Shown in pieces: positions 1-13,346 of a stretch of DNA of 64,000 nucleotides. The translations under genes and the position numbers were made by a program. The notes below the pieces were generated by a model. The model saw only the letters and a program-made list of their open reading frames with translations. It was not told the DNA's origin and searched no databases. Each line of letters opens with the position of its first letter. Position 1 is the stretch's first letter. The DNA is taken from assembly GCF_900324465.2 (NCBI RefSeq), contig NC_046616.1:6201047-6265046 (forward strand), read 5' to 3'. This stretch comes from Anabas testudineus. Taxonomy: Eukaryota > Chordata > Actinopteri > Anabantiformes > Anabantidae.

Positions 1-2155
1 GCTATATTAAACACAAGCAACCGTCCAGGTTATGTAAGGAGAGCATTTTCACAGAATAAATCAATGTGTATATTTAACTTTGGTCAGAAGCACCTGTGTC
101 TGCTCACTGTCTTGGAGTGAAACTCGGTGCAGCTACAGCCATCTTGCTAGTTAGATCTGTTTTGCAATAATCGACAGTCAGTGAGTCTCCACACTGATGA
201 GGCCAACACCCACTGCAAGTTTCCACACTAAAATGTCACAGGCTGCCTCTGGTCCTGCCAAAATGGGTTGATGGAGTCTTTCGCTATAGCTTGGCTTGGC
301 TCCTTTCAAGAGCTCCACTCAGACAAAGGTCTTATTATGCTGAGGACTGGCACATGGACCACATTTATAGATTGAGAAAAGCTATACTCATCTTTTTGGC
401 TCAGTATAAACACACATTCATTGCGCAGATTGGATACACATCTAAAAGATAACTGGCTGTAGGTTCCACCTGGAGGTAAAGGAATCCATGTGTTATGAAG
501 GAGCCCACTGAAAGAGCATTTTATGGGCAATTTTACCAGCACCGAAGGGTCTGACTCCAACAGAATGTGAGAAACTCTACCCCTAATGAGCCCTCTGGAA
601 AGGCTCTACTGGTTGTTTCCAGGATGTCTAAATGGAGTAACAGTAAATTCAGCTTTATGGAGTATAGTTCAGCAAAATAAAAAATCCATTTACAGCCTCA
701 ATGTGTCCCCAAGTGCTCCCTTCTACTGTATGAAATGAAGGACTTCCATCAAAAAGAACAAAATGCTCTAAGAAGTTATAAAGCTCGCTATAAACAGAGA
801 AACACCAAAGTCTGCTTATTCAGAAACCACATGAGAAAGGTCACTGGCGGTGACTCATCGATGTCAGAGTTCTCCGAGCACTTGCTGCACTCATGGAGCC
901 TGTGGGAAGCACAGTAGGCTATAGTTGACTAGTGTTTCTCTCTCTCACACACACACAGACGGAGATAACCACAATCATGTGCTGAGCTGAGTTGTGTTTA
1001 CGTCCCTGTAGACATAACAAGGATTTTATTAAATCCTCTTTTTATATTTCCTGTATCTCTGAACCACCTCTGCTCTCTTTTCATTCTGAACAGTAAAGTG
1101 GGCTTATCGGTGTCCTTTCTCTTTTTCACCATATTTCTTTTAGCTGGTTCTCCAAAGTGTTTTGGCGACAGTGAATAGCAGCTGGATTCTCCATTCTTTC
1201 CTCCCTTTGTGATTCCTCTCCCTCTCATTGCTCCTCACCCGACACACTCCCTCTCACTCAACAGTCCCTGCTGCCTTCCACACTTGGCAACACCCCTGTA
1301 TGCTATTCAAACACACAGGCACAAGCGGACACACAAGGTTTCACATGTACACCGACGGAGGTGCACACACATGCACAAATATATGATATTTAAATGTACA
1401 CACAGCTAGAAAAGCTAGCTGAAGTCACTTTTGTGGTATGTCTGAAGGCTTAAAGAAGCAGGGATGTGTTGTAATTACAAGTGCGTCCGCAGTGGAATCT
1501 GTTAGGGCAGGTTGAGCTGGGGAGGACCTGGCAACCTATCAAAGATCTCAGTGAGGAAAACCGCCACCTCCTTTGTATTTGCTTGTTTTAAGGAGTGCAC
1601 AAATAATAAGAAAATATACACAAAGCCTATAATGCTTCCCAGCCACAATCTCCCCAGCAGGTTAAATTAGACGTGCAACATTTTGTGCCAAGTCAGGAAT
1701 TACAGACACGTTGAAACTCTGTAATGCAAACTTTTACTCAAACATGGTTTGATCTTCATCACACCTGGTGATGAACATCAAACCATCCTTGATGACAACC
1801 TTGCCGCCCGGCCCATCCTGCCTGAGATCTGTATCCGCTGCCTCTCCACATACGTCCGTGCCTTTCACTTACACGTTCTGCACGCTCTAAAATCAGCCTT
1901 TCTCTGTTATCTGTTTCCCACTTCCTGCACAAACAACACACCCTCTGAGGTGCCCCAGGGTCACACAGTCCACCGTGTCTTGGTTTCACTTAGCTCTCCT
2001 CCTGTCAAGTGTCAAGGTGACAGAGGAAGAGAGAGAGTCCAATATAGTCTGTTAGCGATATGGTATTGGGGAGGTTATGTTTGAACTTGTCTGGCTTTAG
2101 ATGTGCCTGTCTGCCTGTCTGTCTTTCAATGAGTAATCCATTGTGTGAGCACAGG

Positions 2156-2211
<56 letters not shown>

Positions 2212-5200
2212 GGCAGGTTGTATGACATAGCTTAAGGACAAGCGTGAAGAGGAGATTTAGCCCAAGGGATGTCAATGTGAGACATGCAGACTGCTATTTA
2301 GTTAAATAGTAACAGTAGTTCAAATTCAAATCCAAACAAGTTTGTTAATTGCACTGTGGCAAAATGTTTGGAGCAGCTCAGATAACATTAAACAGACAAA
2401 TCAATGGGAAACTAAAACTATTTCGGTAGAAGACTCTGACTGACATTTGTGATTTCTTCACTTTACCCTGAGGTTTAGAAACCATGAGGTTTTTAACTTT
2501 AACTTTTAAATAAATAGTCATAAAATTTGGATCAAAGATTGATAGTTTGCTAAAAGGCCAAACTAAGACGGTGAACTTAAGTAGGAGCATTACACCTAAG
2601 AAAAAGCATGTTAGCTTTGTCATAGTGAACATGTCAGCCTGATGATTTCTGCATTAAAGACAAAGCATTACTATATATGAGGTACAGTCGCTGGCTACCG
2701 TTCACTACAGACTCTTATTTAATATCTAATGCGGGGATTTGATATCACAAAAACATTTTTTTTTTAGAATTAGTAAGAAATAAAATATCTGGGAAGATTG
2801 AATTGTAGAAACTTTACATCATCAGAATTTTTACAAATATGCACTGACAACACAAATTAAATTAATGCTGTTTGCTGGGGACGTTGAGCATAGATGTAAT
2901 AGCACATGGCTTGAAGGAGTTTATCTCACATCATCTTTTCTATTACTGATTTTTAAAGTGAAAATCTGGGCTTTTATTTTCCCCTGATTACAGGTTGAAG
3001 CAAGCTGAAAGGTCAAGTCTATAAAAGTATAACTTAAACAGGTGCCATTTAACCATTCTTCTCTCAAAATGAGTACCATCCGTATATTAACAGTGGCTGG
3101 TTGTATACGTTACACTTGTTATGTTTAATGTATAAATCAGTGTTAATCATATGAAAGACAAAATCCAAATAAAGGCTCGTTTCAAATTAAACCGAGGCTT
3201 TGCTACATATAAAGTCTTGTTTATGATCCACTTGAGGCTGTTCAGGACAGTCTAAACAGGATGCCTTTCAGAGCCAGAAAAGTAAAGCACATGTGGTTCA
3301 GTGGATTCCTTTATGACAAGGTCAGGATATTATTTTGACGAAGTACCCACACTGTACTCACTGTTCCTCCACATGAGGACCTGGTGTAGGTTTAGTCCGC
3401 CCTCGCACACTTTTCCGGTCTTTGACTTGCTCTCCTGTCATTGCAGAGAATTCAGACTGGAACACATGAAGAGATTTTGAGTGTTGCCAAGTATGTACAG
3501 TAAAATATAGCTGATGAGGCAGATGGGAAGGGAGTTGGTTAGGAGCAGCCAAACAGTCTGAAAATACCAAAGAGATAGTCAGAGATCAACTGAACGGGTT
3601 TGTGTATAAAGAAAACTCAAATACAACGTTGAAAGAGCCTGATAAAGTGATGTCCACATTCAGGTTGAAATCAAGGACATGCTTTGAACAGGCAATGCTA
3701 TATATAGCCTATCTTTAAAGGTTAGGTTCAATTTTTCAAGTGGATCTTCAAACAAGAGTCAGATATGAAAGCCCACATGAACACAGAAAGACTTTTTTCA
3801 CGGTGTAATCCTTCTCTGTACTCCTTATCAAGTTGCAGTGGAAGTGAAAATAACAAAATGGGGAACGTTTGTACTAAAAAGGCTACAACTGAGGAAGATA
3901 TCCATTGGGTATGACTAATTTGAAGATTGCCTATTATGGTGTTCAAATAAACGTTTTCTCACAGAGAGAGGACTGTGGACCACTTTTATAAGCAGTATCT
4001 CTTGAAGGGATCTCTTTAAGACCTGTCTGAACAGGATCAGGATCAGTGTTCGTCTGGGAACCTGACCTTGAAAAATGGTGAATCTGTCCTTTAATTCTCC
4101 ACTCCATTCGTAATTGATTCTGACATATTGTCACTGATAATAAATCTATTTTACTTTTACTAAATATAATATTATTGTATAATTTTTTTCATGCAATGAG
4201 ATATTGTACTATATTGTACAGTAATTGTACTGATAGTGGAGTCAACATTTGCAGTTCTGTGGAATAACTTACCACTATTTTTCAGTGACTTTATAAAACC
4301 TTTTAGTTTTGCCAAGTATTTGATACTGGTACAGGCTGAGACATTTCCTTGCTCACTTGTAACAGTATTGTGATTTTTTCGGATTAATTGTGCTTTTACT
4401 TAATTACTTGTCTTGTTATTTTTGCTATGTTTTTCTTTTTTTCATTGTGAATTATAGGCTTACCTGGGTTTAGAAAGGTGCTATTAAAACAAACTTTTCT
4501 CTTTCACCTGCAGCATTGACGCTGGCAGCAGAGTGTGACTCAGTTGCACATAAACGAGATCACAGAATCTCGTAAAAGCCAGTCATTCCAAATAAATTGA
4601 ACCTTATATTGTCTCTTGCTCTTCTTTCTTTATGCTTGTGACTCTGTCCCTATGAACATCAATTTATTAACCACACACGGGCAAACAAAGGCATTTTCTG
4701 TTGCTTTCCTAGCCACTGGCAACATCTGATCAAATGACTTCAGTGTGCTTATGTGACTTTGTCCTTGAGTGTAGCTGTTTTATTGAGTAGCTGGCTGTCT
4801 TCCTTAAGGATTTGAGAGAAAGGTGGTGGAAGAGACGGGAAGCGAAGGATGGACCTGCAGGAGTACACAGTTTAAACCATGCAATTTGTATTTGCTTTTT
4901 TCTGTTAGATAAGAAATGTATGCAGCAATAACACTTATTATGATCGGAGTGGTGGAGAAACATTTCTATAGAAGCCATATGTGGTGAGAAAGGAAATGTT
5001 ACACTAACACCTACTGGCCAATAGTTGTACTAGTTCTGATTTTGGATCTTGTTGTCAACTAGAGGGTGTCACTGGTACAGGCTACCATCTTCCTGCATGA
5101 AGTGATATTAGTAATACCAGCTGCTGGGGTCTTTGGTTTCCCAAAACTGCACATCTTGACCTAAACACGTGTAATGCACCCATTTAAAATGCGTTTAGCC

Positions 5201-5640
5201 TCCACAAACAGACTTTTCCAAACGTTTTCAGTCGTGAACAGACCCTGATCAGTGGACGTGGAAGTTACGTCACCGACAAGTTGCTTGCAAACGATGCCTT
5301 CAGGGGCAGTCGCAAATGTTGCAGCTAGTGAATGATGAACCACCTAAACAAATTGAAATAGTTTGTAGTGTTGCAATTTAGAAGACACACTACTGTTTTG
5401 AGTTAACAACTACATATACATTTATATACCACAGGTTTATAAAAGGTAATCACAATCACAAAGTGCATTTTAAAAAACATTTATCGTCTTCATTAAAAGA
5501 AATACGTAGTTATGTTTGGGTTTATATTTAAAAATAAAACATCCACTGGTAATAGCCTTTTGTTACTCTGGTGGTGTTGTTAACTTTAACTATGAATAAG
5601 TGGCTCCATGGCATTCGTATTGATGTGTAGTTATCAGATA
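1..5640. other. intergenic or unassigned stretch, no gene recognised
   Basis: No exon chain with conserved protein content could be read on either strand. The open frames here are short and have no recognisable domain. The only clear structure is the CA microsatellite at 2157-2208. It may be intergenic DNA or a long intron or UTR of a gene outside the window. Confidence 0.5.
2157..2208. repeat. (CA)26 microsatellite
   Basis: A perfect run of about 26 AC dinucleotides in the gene-free left flank. It is the longest pure dinucleotide repeat in the window and is likely to be length-polymorphic. Confidence 0.97.
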
Positions 5641-5705
5641 TCAGAGCTCACCGGAAACACGTGAAGGCACCAAAAGTTCCGTGCTGAGTTCTGACATCTG
5701 TGATC

Positions 5706-8700
5706 ATGGACGATAAAAAGACCAACATGGACTCCAGCTTTGCCCCAGGTATAATGTAGACTTACTACTAATTAACCCTAATGAAGTAGCACAGTTAAAT
5801 TATTAAATTCCTGATCTTATGAAAAGTTATCACTGAGTTTTAGCAAGTTAACCGGTTGATGTTGTTCGGCCGCTAACAACCAGCGGTTTTAGCGGTTAAC
5901 GTTAACTTTAGCTAAGTTAACGCTAAACTGGTTTTAGTTCACGTAAAACCTAAAAACTATATTAAATATTATATGTGGGTCACATTTTTATCAGCTTCTC
6001 TGTGTTGAATTCAGGTCAGTTCATCTGAGACGTGATGAGAAGTACAAAGTTAGACCCCCTGTAACCTACTTGCATGTAGCTATTATCGTCTCAAGACAAG
6101 AACGAAACCTCGAACTAAACTACATTAACAAAACAGGAACTTTAACACTGGATTTATTATAGGGAACATTAATTAATCACATAGGAAATGGTATAAGGAC
6201 AGATATCAGCCATTGGGATCTTCTTGTGAATTCGGCATGCAGGTGATCCACTAAACAGGATTTAAAATAAAATAACACAGTATAAGCAATAGATAAGGTC
6301 TGCTTTAGTGTCTGTTTACGCCATTTCATTTAGCGTTAGTTTTACACTTAATGTGTTTTAAGCGTGTGTTATTTACATGTGATGTGCCTCAGTCAAATTT
6401 CTACCTTATAGTTAATCATTAAGCTTTGTTCATTTACCACCTCAGACCCAGGAGGGGCACGAACAACACAAGATGCCCCATGTGACCAAAGCCCAGAGAA
6501 AATGATCAGCAGACAGCTGACAGAACAGGGCAGGTTTGCTTTCTCTGCACTGTGTGGTGTCTCCCTGGGCCAGTTGTTTACTGGACCTGAAAACAGGTAA
6601 GAGACCCATAGGCTGGGGAGGAATCAGAATGATAAGTTACTGATGACTAATGTGATTTTGTGGTCAGTCGGTACAGTATAGACGGGCTACTGATTGGGAT
6701 TACACCTTGATTACATTTTCATTAAGAATTCTTAAGAATTCAATTTACCTTAAGAATTCCAGGTAAATTGACTTTGACTATCTTTGATGATAAAAACAAC
6801 AAAATCAGAGTGGGATTTGCACATGCAGTTCTCTAATTTAATGGTCAGATAACTTGAATACATTTAAAATGGTTTGTTAAGCTGCCTTAAAATTAAAAAA
6901 AATGCTCCAAGATTAATATGCTTATAAGTTTAATAACTCTACAGCTGATGTGTGTTTTTAGTGTATTCAGGGAGCAGTACCTGCAGGGCTTGGTCCGTTG
7001 GCTGGATCTGGATGAGTCAGTGATGCCGGTTATGGGGGCTTTCCTGTCTGGCCTTGGCTTCGAGGGCTCAGACACGTTTCTCTCCATCTTACAAGCTGAA
7101 CATCTTCTGTCTGCAGGCGCTACGCCCATCATACAGGTGCATACAGATGCAATAATATTAAACTGTAATGTTCCCTGTGGGAAATTCAGTTGTTGCGACA
7201 GCAAATATAAATGCAGCAAAGAAAATGGAGAATTAAACCCTAGAGAACAGAGAGATTGCTGTAAATGAGTACAACCCCATTATAAAATAATTATAATTCT
7301 AGTATAAAACAATGGAGCATAGTGTAGCAAGTATAATTATAACTTCTGCGTACAATGTGTCTCTGTCATATTCACATCTATTTGAGGTCATACATGATTT
7401 TATTTTATGCTAATGTCCAAGGAACAATTAAGCTTTTTGTTTTGTCTTTAATAACAGTGATTGCATTGTATAACCCTTACACTGTGTCTACAAACACATG
7501 TCTTATAATTATCTCTTTCTCTTACAGGATCTGGTGTCTTTTTCTGTCAAAGATGGTGAGAATCTTTTGATTCTTCTGTAATGACACTGAAAGTTGGTGT
7601 AAATTATGTTACTTTCTAATGCTCATGGTCTGTCCTGTCCTCAGGCCAATATGATGCCAGAGCAAGAGTCCTCATCCGTCATGTCAGCTGCCTTCTACGA
7701 GTCTCACCACGGCAGCTAGAGGAGTTTGAGGAAACACTGGGAGAACGACTGAGGGAAGCAGGAGAGGAGAGCGAGTAAGTTGTGGTTGGACGAGATGCAA
7801 GGACTGGGTATTAAATGGTGGTGCAGCCGAAACAAGCAGCTAATTGTTAAACATGTCACCTTAAATGCACTAGGAGTCGTTTGAATATTCCAACTAATAC
7901 AGATCTGTATCTGTGTGACTCTGTTTCCATTAGAGAGGAGTCCTCTCGACGGCTGAAAAGAGAAAGAGGCCGAAAGTTACGACGCTACCTCCTTATTGGA
8001 TTAGCCACCGTGGGCGGGGGAACAGTGATAGGTGATACATGTTGCCTCAGTTGTTGAAACTTAAAGATCTTTTATGAAAGCATAAGTTTCAGTTGATAAG
8101 CTAATGAACTGATTATTTTAATTATATTGCCATACAGTTATGACTTCTAGAATAATGCACAGAGATTCCATGAAATAACAGTTTGTAGTTGTTGCTTCTG
8201 GAGACTTTTCTCTAAAATGCTTAACTTCACAAATTTTGGCTCTGACTAAGTTTTTTTCCACGTTTGTTTGTTTGCCAGGTGTGACAGGTGGGCTGGCTGC
8301 TCCTTTGGTGGCAGCAGGCGCCAGCGCTGTGCTGGGGGCAGGAGGGGCTGCTGTTCTGGGCTCAGCAACTGGAATTGCAATAATGGCCTCCCTGTTTGGA
8401 GCAGCAGGAGCTGGGTTGACAGGTAAGAGTGCTGGATGACACATGATGGTTTATAAAAGAAAGGTATTCTCTTTAGAATATTGGATTAAATACACAGTTT
8501 TGTTTTTGCTACCTTATTTTTGTAGGTGTATACTCTTAACTTTGGCTCTTCTTTAATTCTCTTTAAATTTTACAAGGCTATAAGATGAAGAAGTGTGTTG
8601 GGGCAATAGAGGAATTTCAGTTCCTGCCACTAAACTCTGGGAAACATCTTCACCTGACCATTGCAGTGACAGGTTGGCTCTGCAGTGGTAAATACAGTAG

Positions 8701-11700
8701 GTTTGACCTCTATTTAATCACTACAGCTCATTTCATATAACATTTTGTGGTGTAGTGATTTTCATCATGATGTTATACATTGCTGTTACATAATTGGGAG
8801 CCATACAATTCTATCAATAATAAACATATACGGCAGGAAGGCAGATGTATTAATATTTATATGACAGTGTAACCCTAAAGTTACAGAAAAGTGTGTGATG
8901 AAATCAAAGCAAATATTTTACCATCTACAGCAGCTGCCCTTGGTGTGACAGTTAAGCCTGTGTTTATCCTTCACTGTTAGAGCGGAGGGTCAGTGCCAGG
9001 GCCATCACATGCACAAGGGAATTAAAATTCACTAAAAAACAAATTAGACAGAAAGATAGATATGCACTAATCTACTTTTAAAACTTTCTTATCTTTGTTT
9101 TTCTCAGGTTTACTTTGAGATTTAAAGGCTCTGCCAGTTTGATTACATTAAATAGATATGAACAAAATGATGTTAACAAAAATTATGTGGTAGTGCTGCT
9201 GTTCTACACATGCTTTAAAACTATACCAGTGGATTGGCCACAAGACATTATGCAGATAAATCACTCTTACATAAATCGATGCAGCTTTTTTCCACCACTA
9301 AAACATACTGCACACTTAGTTACAAGCCTCGTGCGTACTTCAAACACAGTTGCTAAAAAACACTTCACATGCAAAAGCTGTTTTGTTTCCTTTTGCTGGA
9401 TTTCACTGCATTACATAAAAACACAATTGCTATCTTCCAGGTTCATTCCAGGCCCCGTGGTGCAGCCTGGGTGAGTGTGGGGAACAGTACTGCCTGGTGT
9501 GGGAGTCACGTTTCCTCAAGGATCTGGGCTCAGCCATGACCTCTCTGTTGGATGGGTTAGTCAGCATTGTGGCCCAGGAAGCTCTTAAGTACACCGTGCT
9601 CTCAGGTAGGTAATGCTCCATCTTTTCAGTGGATTTTTATTTGGATGCTGGAGGTTTTGTACTTGTGGTACTGGGGTGATTAAGGGTTGATTTGTGATGA
9701 ACAATCCCGACTCTTTCATGAAGTCATTGTCATTTTTATTATATTAACCCCTTTATCGCACTACACTAATTATTTTCCACCATCAAACTCTCCAGGCATC
9801 TTGGCGGCTCTGACGTGGCCTGCATCTTTGCTGGCAGCAGCCAGCGTCATTGACAACCCCTGGTGTGTTTGTCTGAACCGCTCAGCTGAGGTGGGGAAAC
9901 ATCTGGCACAAGTTTTGAGAAGTAGACAGCAGGTATTGTACTCCATCATACCGCTGTTAATACTTATTTCACTGTAGTGTGCCACAGATTGTGTCAGCAG
10001 TTATTCTACACATTATTAGCTTAATTGTACCTGAAATAATAACGTATGCTTCTAAAGAATTATTCACTTCTTTTCCATAAAAGGAGGAGGTTAAAAGCTA
10101 AATCAGAGTTGAGCATCTCTTCTCTTTCTTATTGAAGGGGAAGCGCCCTGTCAGTCTGATTGGTTTCAGTCTTGGTGCCAGAGTTATCTACTACTGTCTG
10201 CAGGAACTTGCAAATGATCAAGGTACCGTATAAACACTTTGATTGTTGATTATAAATTGAAATTGGACTAAAACCTCTCTATACTGACCAGCAAATTGCT
10301 CAAATCAATTTAAACAGTATATAATGTATGGTGCATTCCCAGGTACATGTCAAGTCTTTAAAAGGCGACACTGTTATAGTTTTTTAGGTTTTGAAGCAGA
10401 TTTTTTTCACTTTGATATACCTTAATTATTTGACTGTGGTTAATTGTAACAGAATCCAGAATCAGATTTTCCTTATTTGTGTGTGTCATCGACTTCCATT
10501 GCTCAAAAAATATTAAGAGCATTCAGTGAGCTACGTTTTGCTTGACTCTTGCAGAAACTCATTTCACACACTGTGGGAAGTGAAGACAATCACCATCCTT
10601 ATCCTTTCATGTGTGTTGCTTTGATTCCTCAGGTAGTGAAGGAGTAGTGGAGGATGTGGTTCTCCTTGGAGCCCCAGTCGATGGCTCAGAAAAAGCCTGG
10701 GAGAGAATGGCCAGGGTAGTGGCTGGAAAAATAGTGAATGGATACTGCAGGTAAATTAAAGTTCTTTTCAGATGTATTTATGCAGTAAAATGTATTGACT
10801 GTACCCACAGCTGTACTGTTTTAACAGTAGGATTTATAGTTTTAAGTATTAAGTGTTAAATAATTTTCTGGATTATACACCTATTAGAGGAGATTGGCTC
10901 CTGGGGTTTTTGTACCGGAGTTCAGCTGCACAACTGTCTGTTGCTGGGCTACAGCCAATCAACATCCAGGATCAACGCATAATCAATGTGGATCTTTCCT
11001 CTGTGGTGAGTTAGAGCTTATAGTTAAATAAGGAAAAGTTTCCCTGATATTAGTTTTCCAAGAACATACTTTATATTGAACTGAACTTATACCATTCATA
11101 TAATTATTATTGCAAAGAAAATTCTTCAAAAAGTGTTTCGGAATATATCTGCAGCTCCGGTCATATTCATTTATGTCAATTATAGATATTTACACAAGTA
11201 ATTCAAACTAAAATATTGTGCCTCTAATTTCAAACTTTCTGTTGATAACAGTTAGAGTTTCCAGTTTTTAGGTTTCAAATCATTGGCTTATTCTTGACTA
11301 TTAATATTTTTAAAGTTTCTGCATTTTTTAATAAATATTCATTCATAATTTTCCTCTTGGGGGCTGCTGGGTAAGAAACTTACTGTGGATTAATTGGAGC
11401 TTTCTTACGGTCAACAGCTCTAGGAATGAACCAGAACAGTACATATGCAGGTCATAAATCCAAGTAATAAGACAAAACCCATTATCTTTTGATTATTCTT
11501 TAGGGAATTTAGTTATTTAACCAATTGTTAATATAAACATATTGATTACCGCAGCTTTTGGCAAACATTTTAGTAATTAAAAATGATTGATAATAAATGT
11601 GGTGCAATGTTATTAAATACAGATTTATAATAGCACTGTAATAGAGACAAATGTTTAAACAACATTTAAATATAAGAAAGATAAAAATCAAATTTAAGGC

Positions 11701-12490
11701 CTCTGCTGGTCTTTTTTTGTTCATAACGCCACAATTTAAATGAACATGACTCAATGTACAGTAAAACACTTATATCATTATAGCTGTTTTGTTGAACAGA
11801 TAAACCATCATAGCTTAAACATTCCACACAACTGAACATTAAAAAATGTATATTTATCTGAAGCGCAATACGGAATAAACCTGGTCATGTAATATGGAGA
11901 CTAATAAAACTTGTAAAAGCTGTACAAAAAATATGTCCTTAAAAAAACTAATTGGTAAGTGATTTACAAACAGACATTAAAGCCATCCCTCTGCTTCCCA
12001 GGTGAAAGGTCACTTGGACTACATGCGTCAGATGGACACCATCTTGGTGGCAGTAGGTGTTCCCACAAAAGAAGTGCCAGGAGCCTCTTTTGCTCTGCCT
12101 CAGCCTGTAACAATTCAAAAGGGGACGGATGACAGTCCTTACAAAACTCCCAATGACCAACAGGTGACAGAGACACAGATCTCAGCTGAGAAGGCTGAGA
12201 CAAAGGTGAAAGAGACAGAGGAGACATGTGATGGTTGGGATATCCCTGATATTTCAGACCTTTTGGACACTTTGAATGATACAGAATCAGAGAATCAAAT
12301 CACAGATCTGAACAATTTACCGCTTACTTCTGAGGAGAATACCACTAATAACGCCACAGCATCTGCTTTTAATACCCAGTATGATGGTGTGGAGGACGCT
12401 GAAACAGACAATGAACACATATCATGGAGCTGGGATGATACACACTGGACTGCAGAACACACACACAAACAAAAACGGCCAGACTTGTAA
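5706..12490 (+). CDS. tmco4: Transmembrane and coiled-coil domain-containing protein 4 (TMCO4), DUF726 family
   Basis: Fourteen coding exons: 5706-5748, 6446-6596, 6962-7136, 7528-7555, 7645-7774, 7934-8031, 8279-8422, 8577-8696, 9441-9605, 9796-9932, 10138-10222, 10633-10750, 10888-11005, 12002-12490. All introns are GT-AG and phases agree, giving 666 residues (human about 634). A Gly/Ala-rich hydrophobic hairpin (about residues 195-260, exons 6-8) is the membrane part. The DUF726 region follows and looks like an alpha/beta hydrolase. Its nucleophile-elbow motif GFSLG has Ser408; Asp442 (GAPVDG) and His508 (KGHLDY) are candidate triad partners. The last exon encodes an acidic tail of about 160 residues with WDIPDISDLLDTL. 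Substrate and reaction are unknown for the family, so an enzymatic role is inference. The start is the first ATG of exon 1, just after a CACGTG E-box at about 5659. The 3' end faces htr6. Confidence 0.93.
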
Positions 12491-12685
12491 AGAGCATGTT
12501 ACAGGACCAGCTGCTTCCTTGTAAACTCTCATCTTGTCAAGTTTTTTTCTGCATCAAAGCTTTGTTGGAGAGACAATTCATTTCATTCTCAGACACTGAC
12601 ATGCCCAAGACTGCTCAAGAAACAATGCACACATATGGCAGCTTGTGATAGTGAAAAGCCCCCGATTTTACTGCTTTGTATGCCC

Positions 12686-12691
12686 ATTAAA
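12686..12691 (+). terminator. candidate tmco4 poly(A) signal (ATTAAA)
   Basis: ATTAAA about 195 bases after the tmco4 stop codon. It is the first plausible polyadenylation hexamer in that 3' flank. No downstream element was tested. Confidence 0.35.
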
Positions 12692-13327
12692 TGATGCTTT
12701 TAGACCATTGTATTAGTTTGTAATGTTTCATAGTGTTGCGACATAGGTACAGTTTTTTCTAACTAACTGTAAATAGTAGTAATTTATTGTCTGATCTCAC
12801 TGTGAGATCAAATACCTGTAAATATTGCTCATGCTTCCCAATTGTACTGGATGCTACAAACAGGCAATATCTCTGTTGCTTTTGTCCTTCTAATTTTGAT
12901 CTGTTGGCTTGGTTGCCATGGATATTATCACAGTAATTTGATTTCCATAAGGCTTGGGGCAAGTCAGTGAATGTGTCTTCTTCAAGGCCTTTCTTTTCTC
13001 TATTCCATCCAGTGTGAAGCAGTACATACTGGAGGGTTGACCTTGCTTTCATAGTATACTGGCACCGATAACTGGAAATAGTCTAAAACCTGATTTTTAT
13101 ATCAGTTTTCAACAATGTGACATAAGTAACGCGCCATTTAAAGATAGAACAATGGTGTAGCTTACTGACTCAGTGTCTATAAATGTTCTTCTGTGGCCAT
13201 AAAGAATGAACACATCACTTGTGCCTTGAGCTTTCAAGTAACTGTGAGTAAATAATGAATTGTTATGAGTCTCTTTTGTCTTCAGTCATTCTTGTTACAG
13301 ACACCCTGACACAACATGTCAGCAGAT

Positions 13328-13333
13328 TTTATT
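13328..13333 (-). terminator. candidate htr6 poly(A) signal (AATAAA)
   Basis: AATAAA on the minus strand begins 14 bases after the htr6 stop codon. It would give a very short 3' UTR. A more distal signal towards tmco4 cannot be excluded. Confidence 0.4.
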
Positions 13334-13346
13334 GTGTAATTACTAG

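Noticed and set aside
3358-3570. Possible isolated minus-strand exon with splice-like ends and a hydrophobic frame
   Set aside because: No recognisable protein, no partner exons in the flanks, and the hydrophobic frame ends in a stop before the donor; T-rich DNA gives such frames by chance.
9115-9474. 119-codon open frame running into tmco4 exon 9
   Set aside because: It is intron sequence read through into the exon; the acceptor at 9440 and frame continuity from exon 8 define the real exon, and the extra peptide is not conserved.
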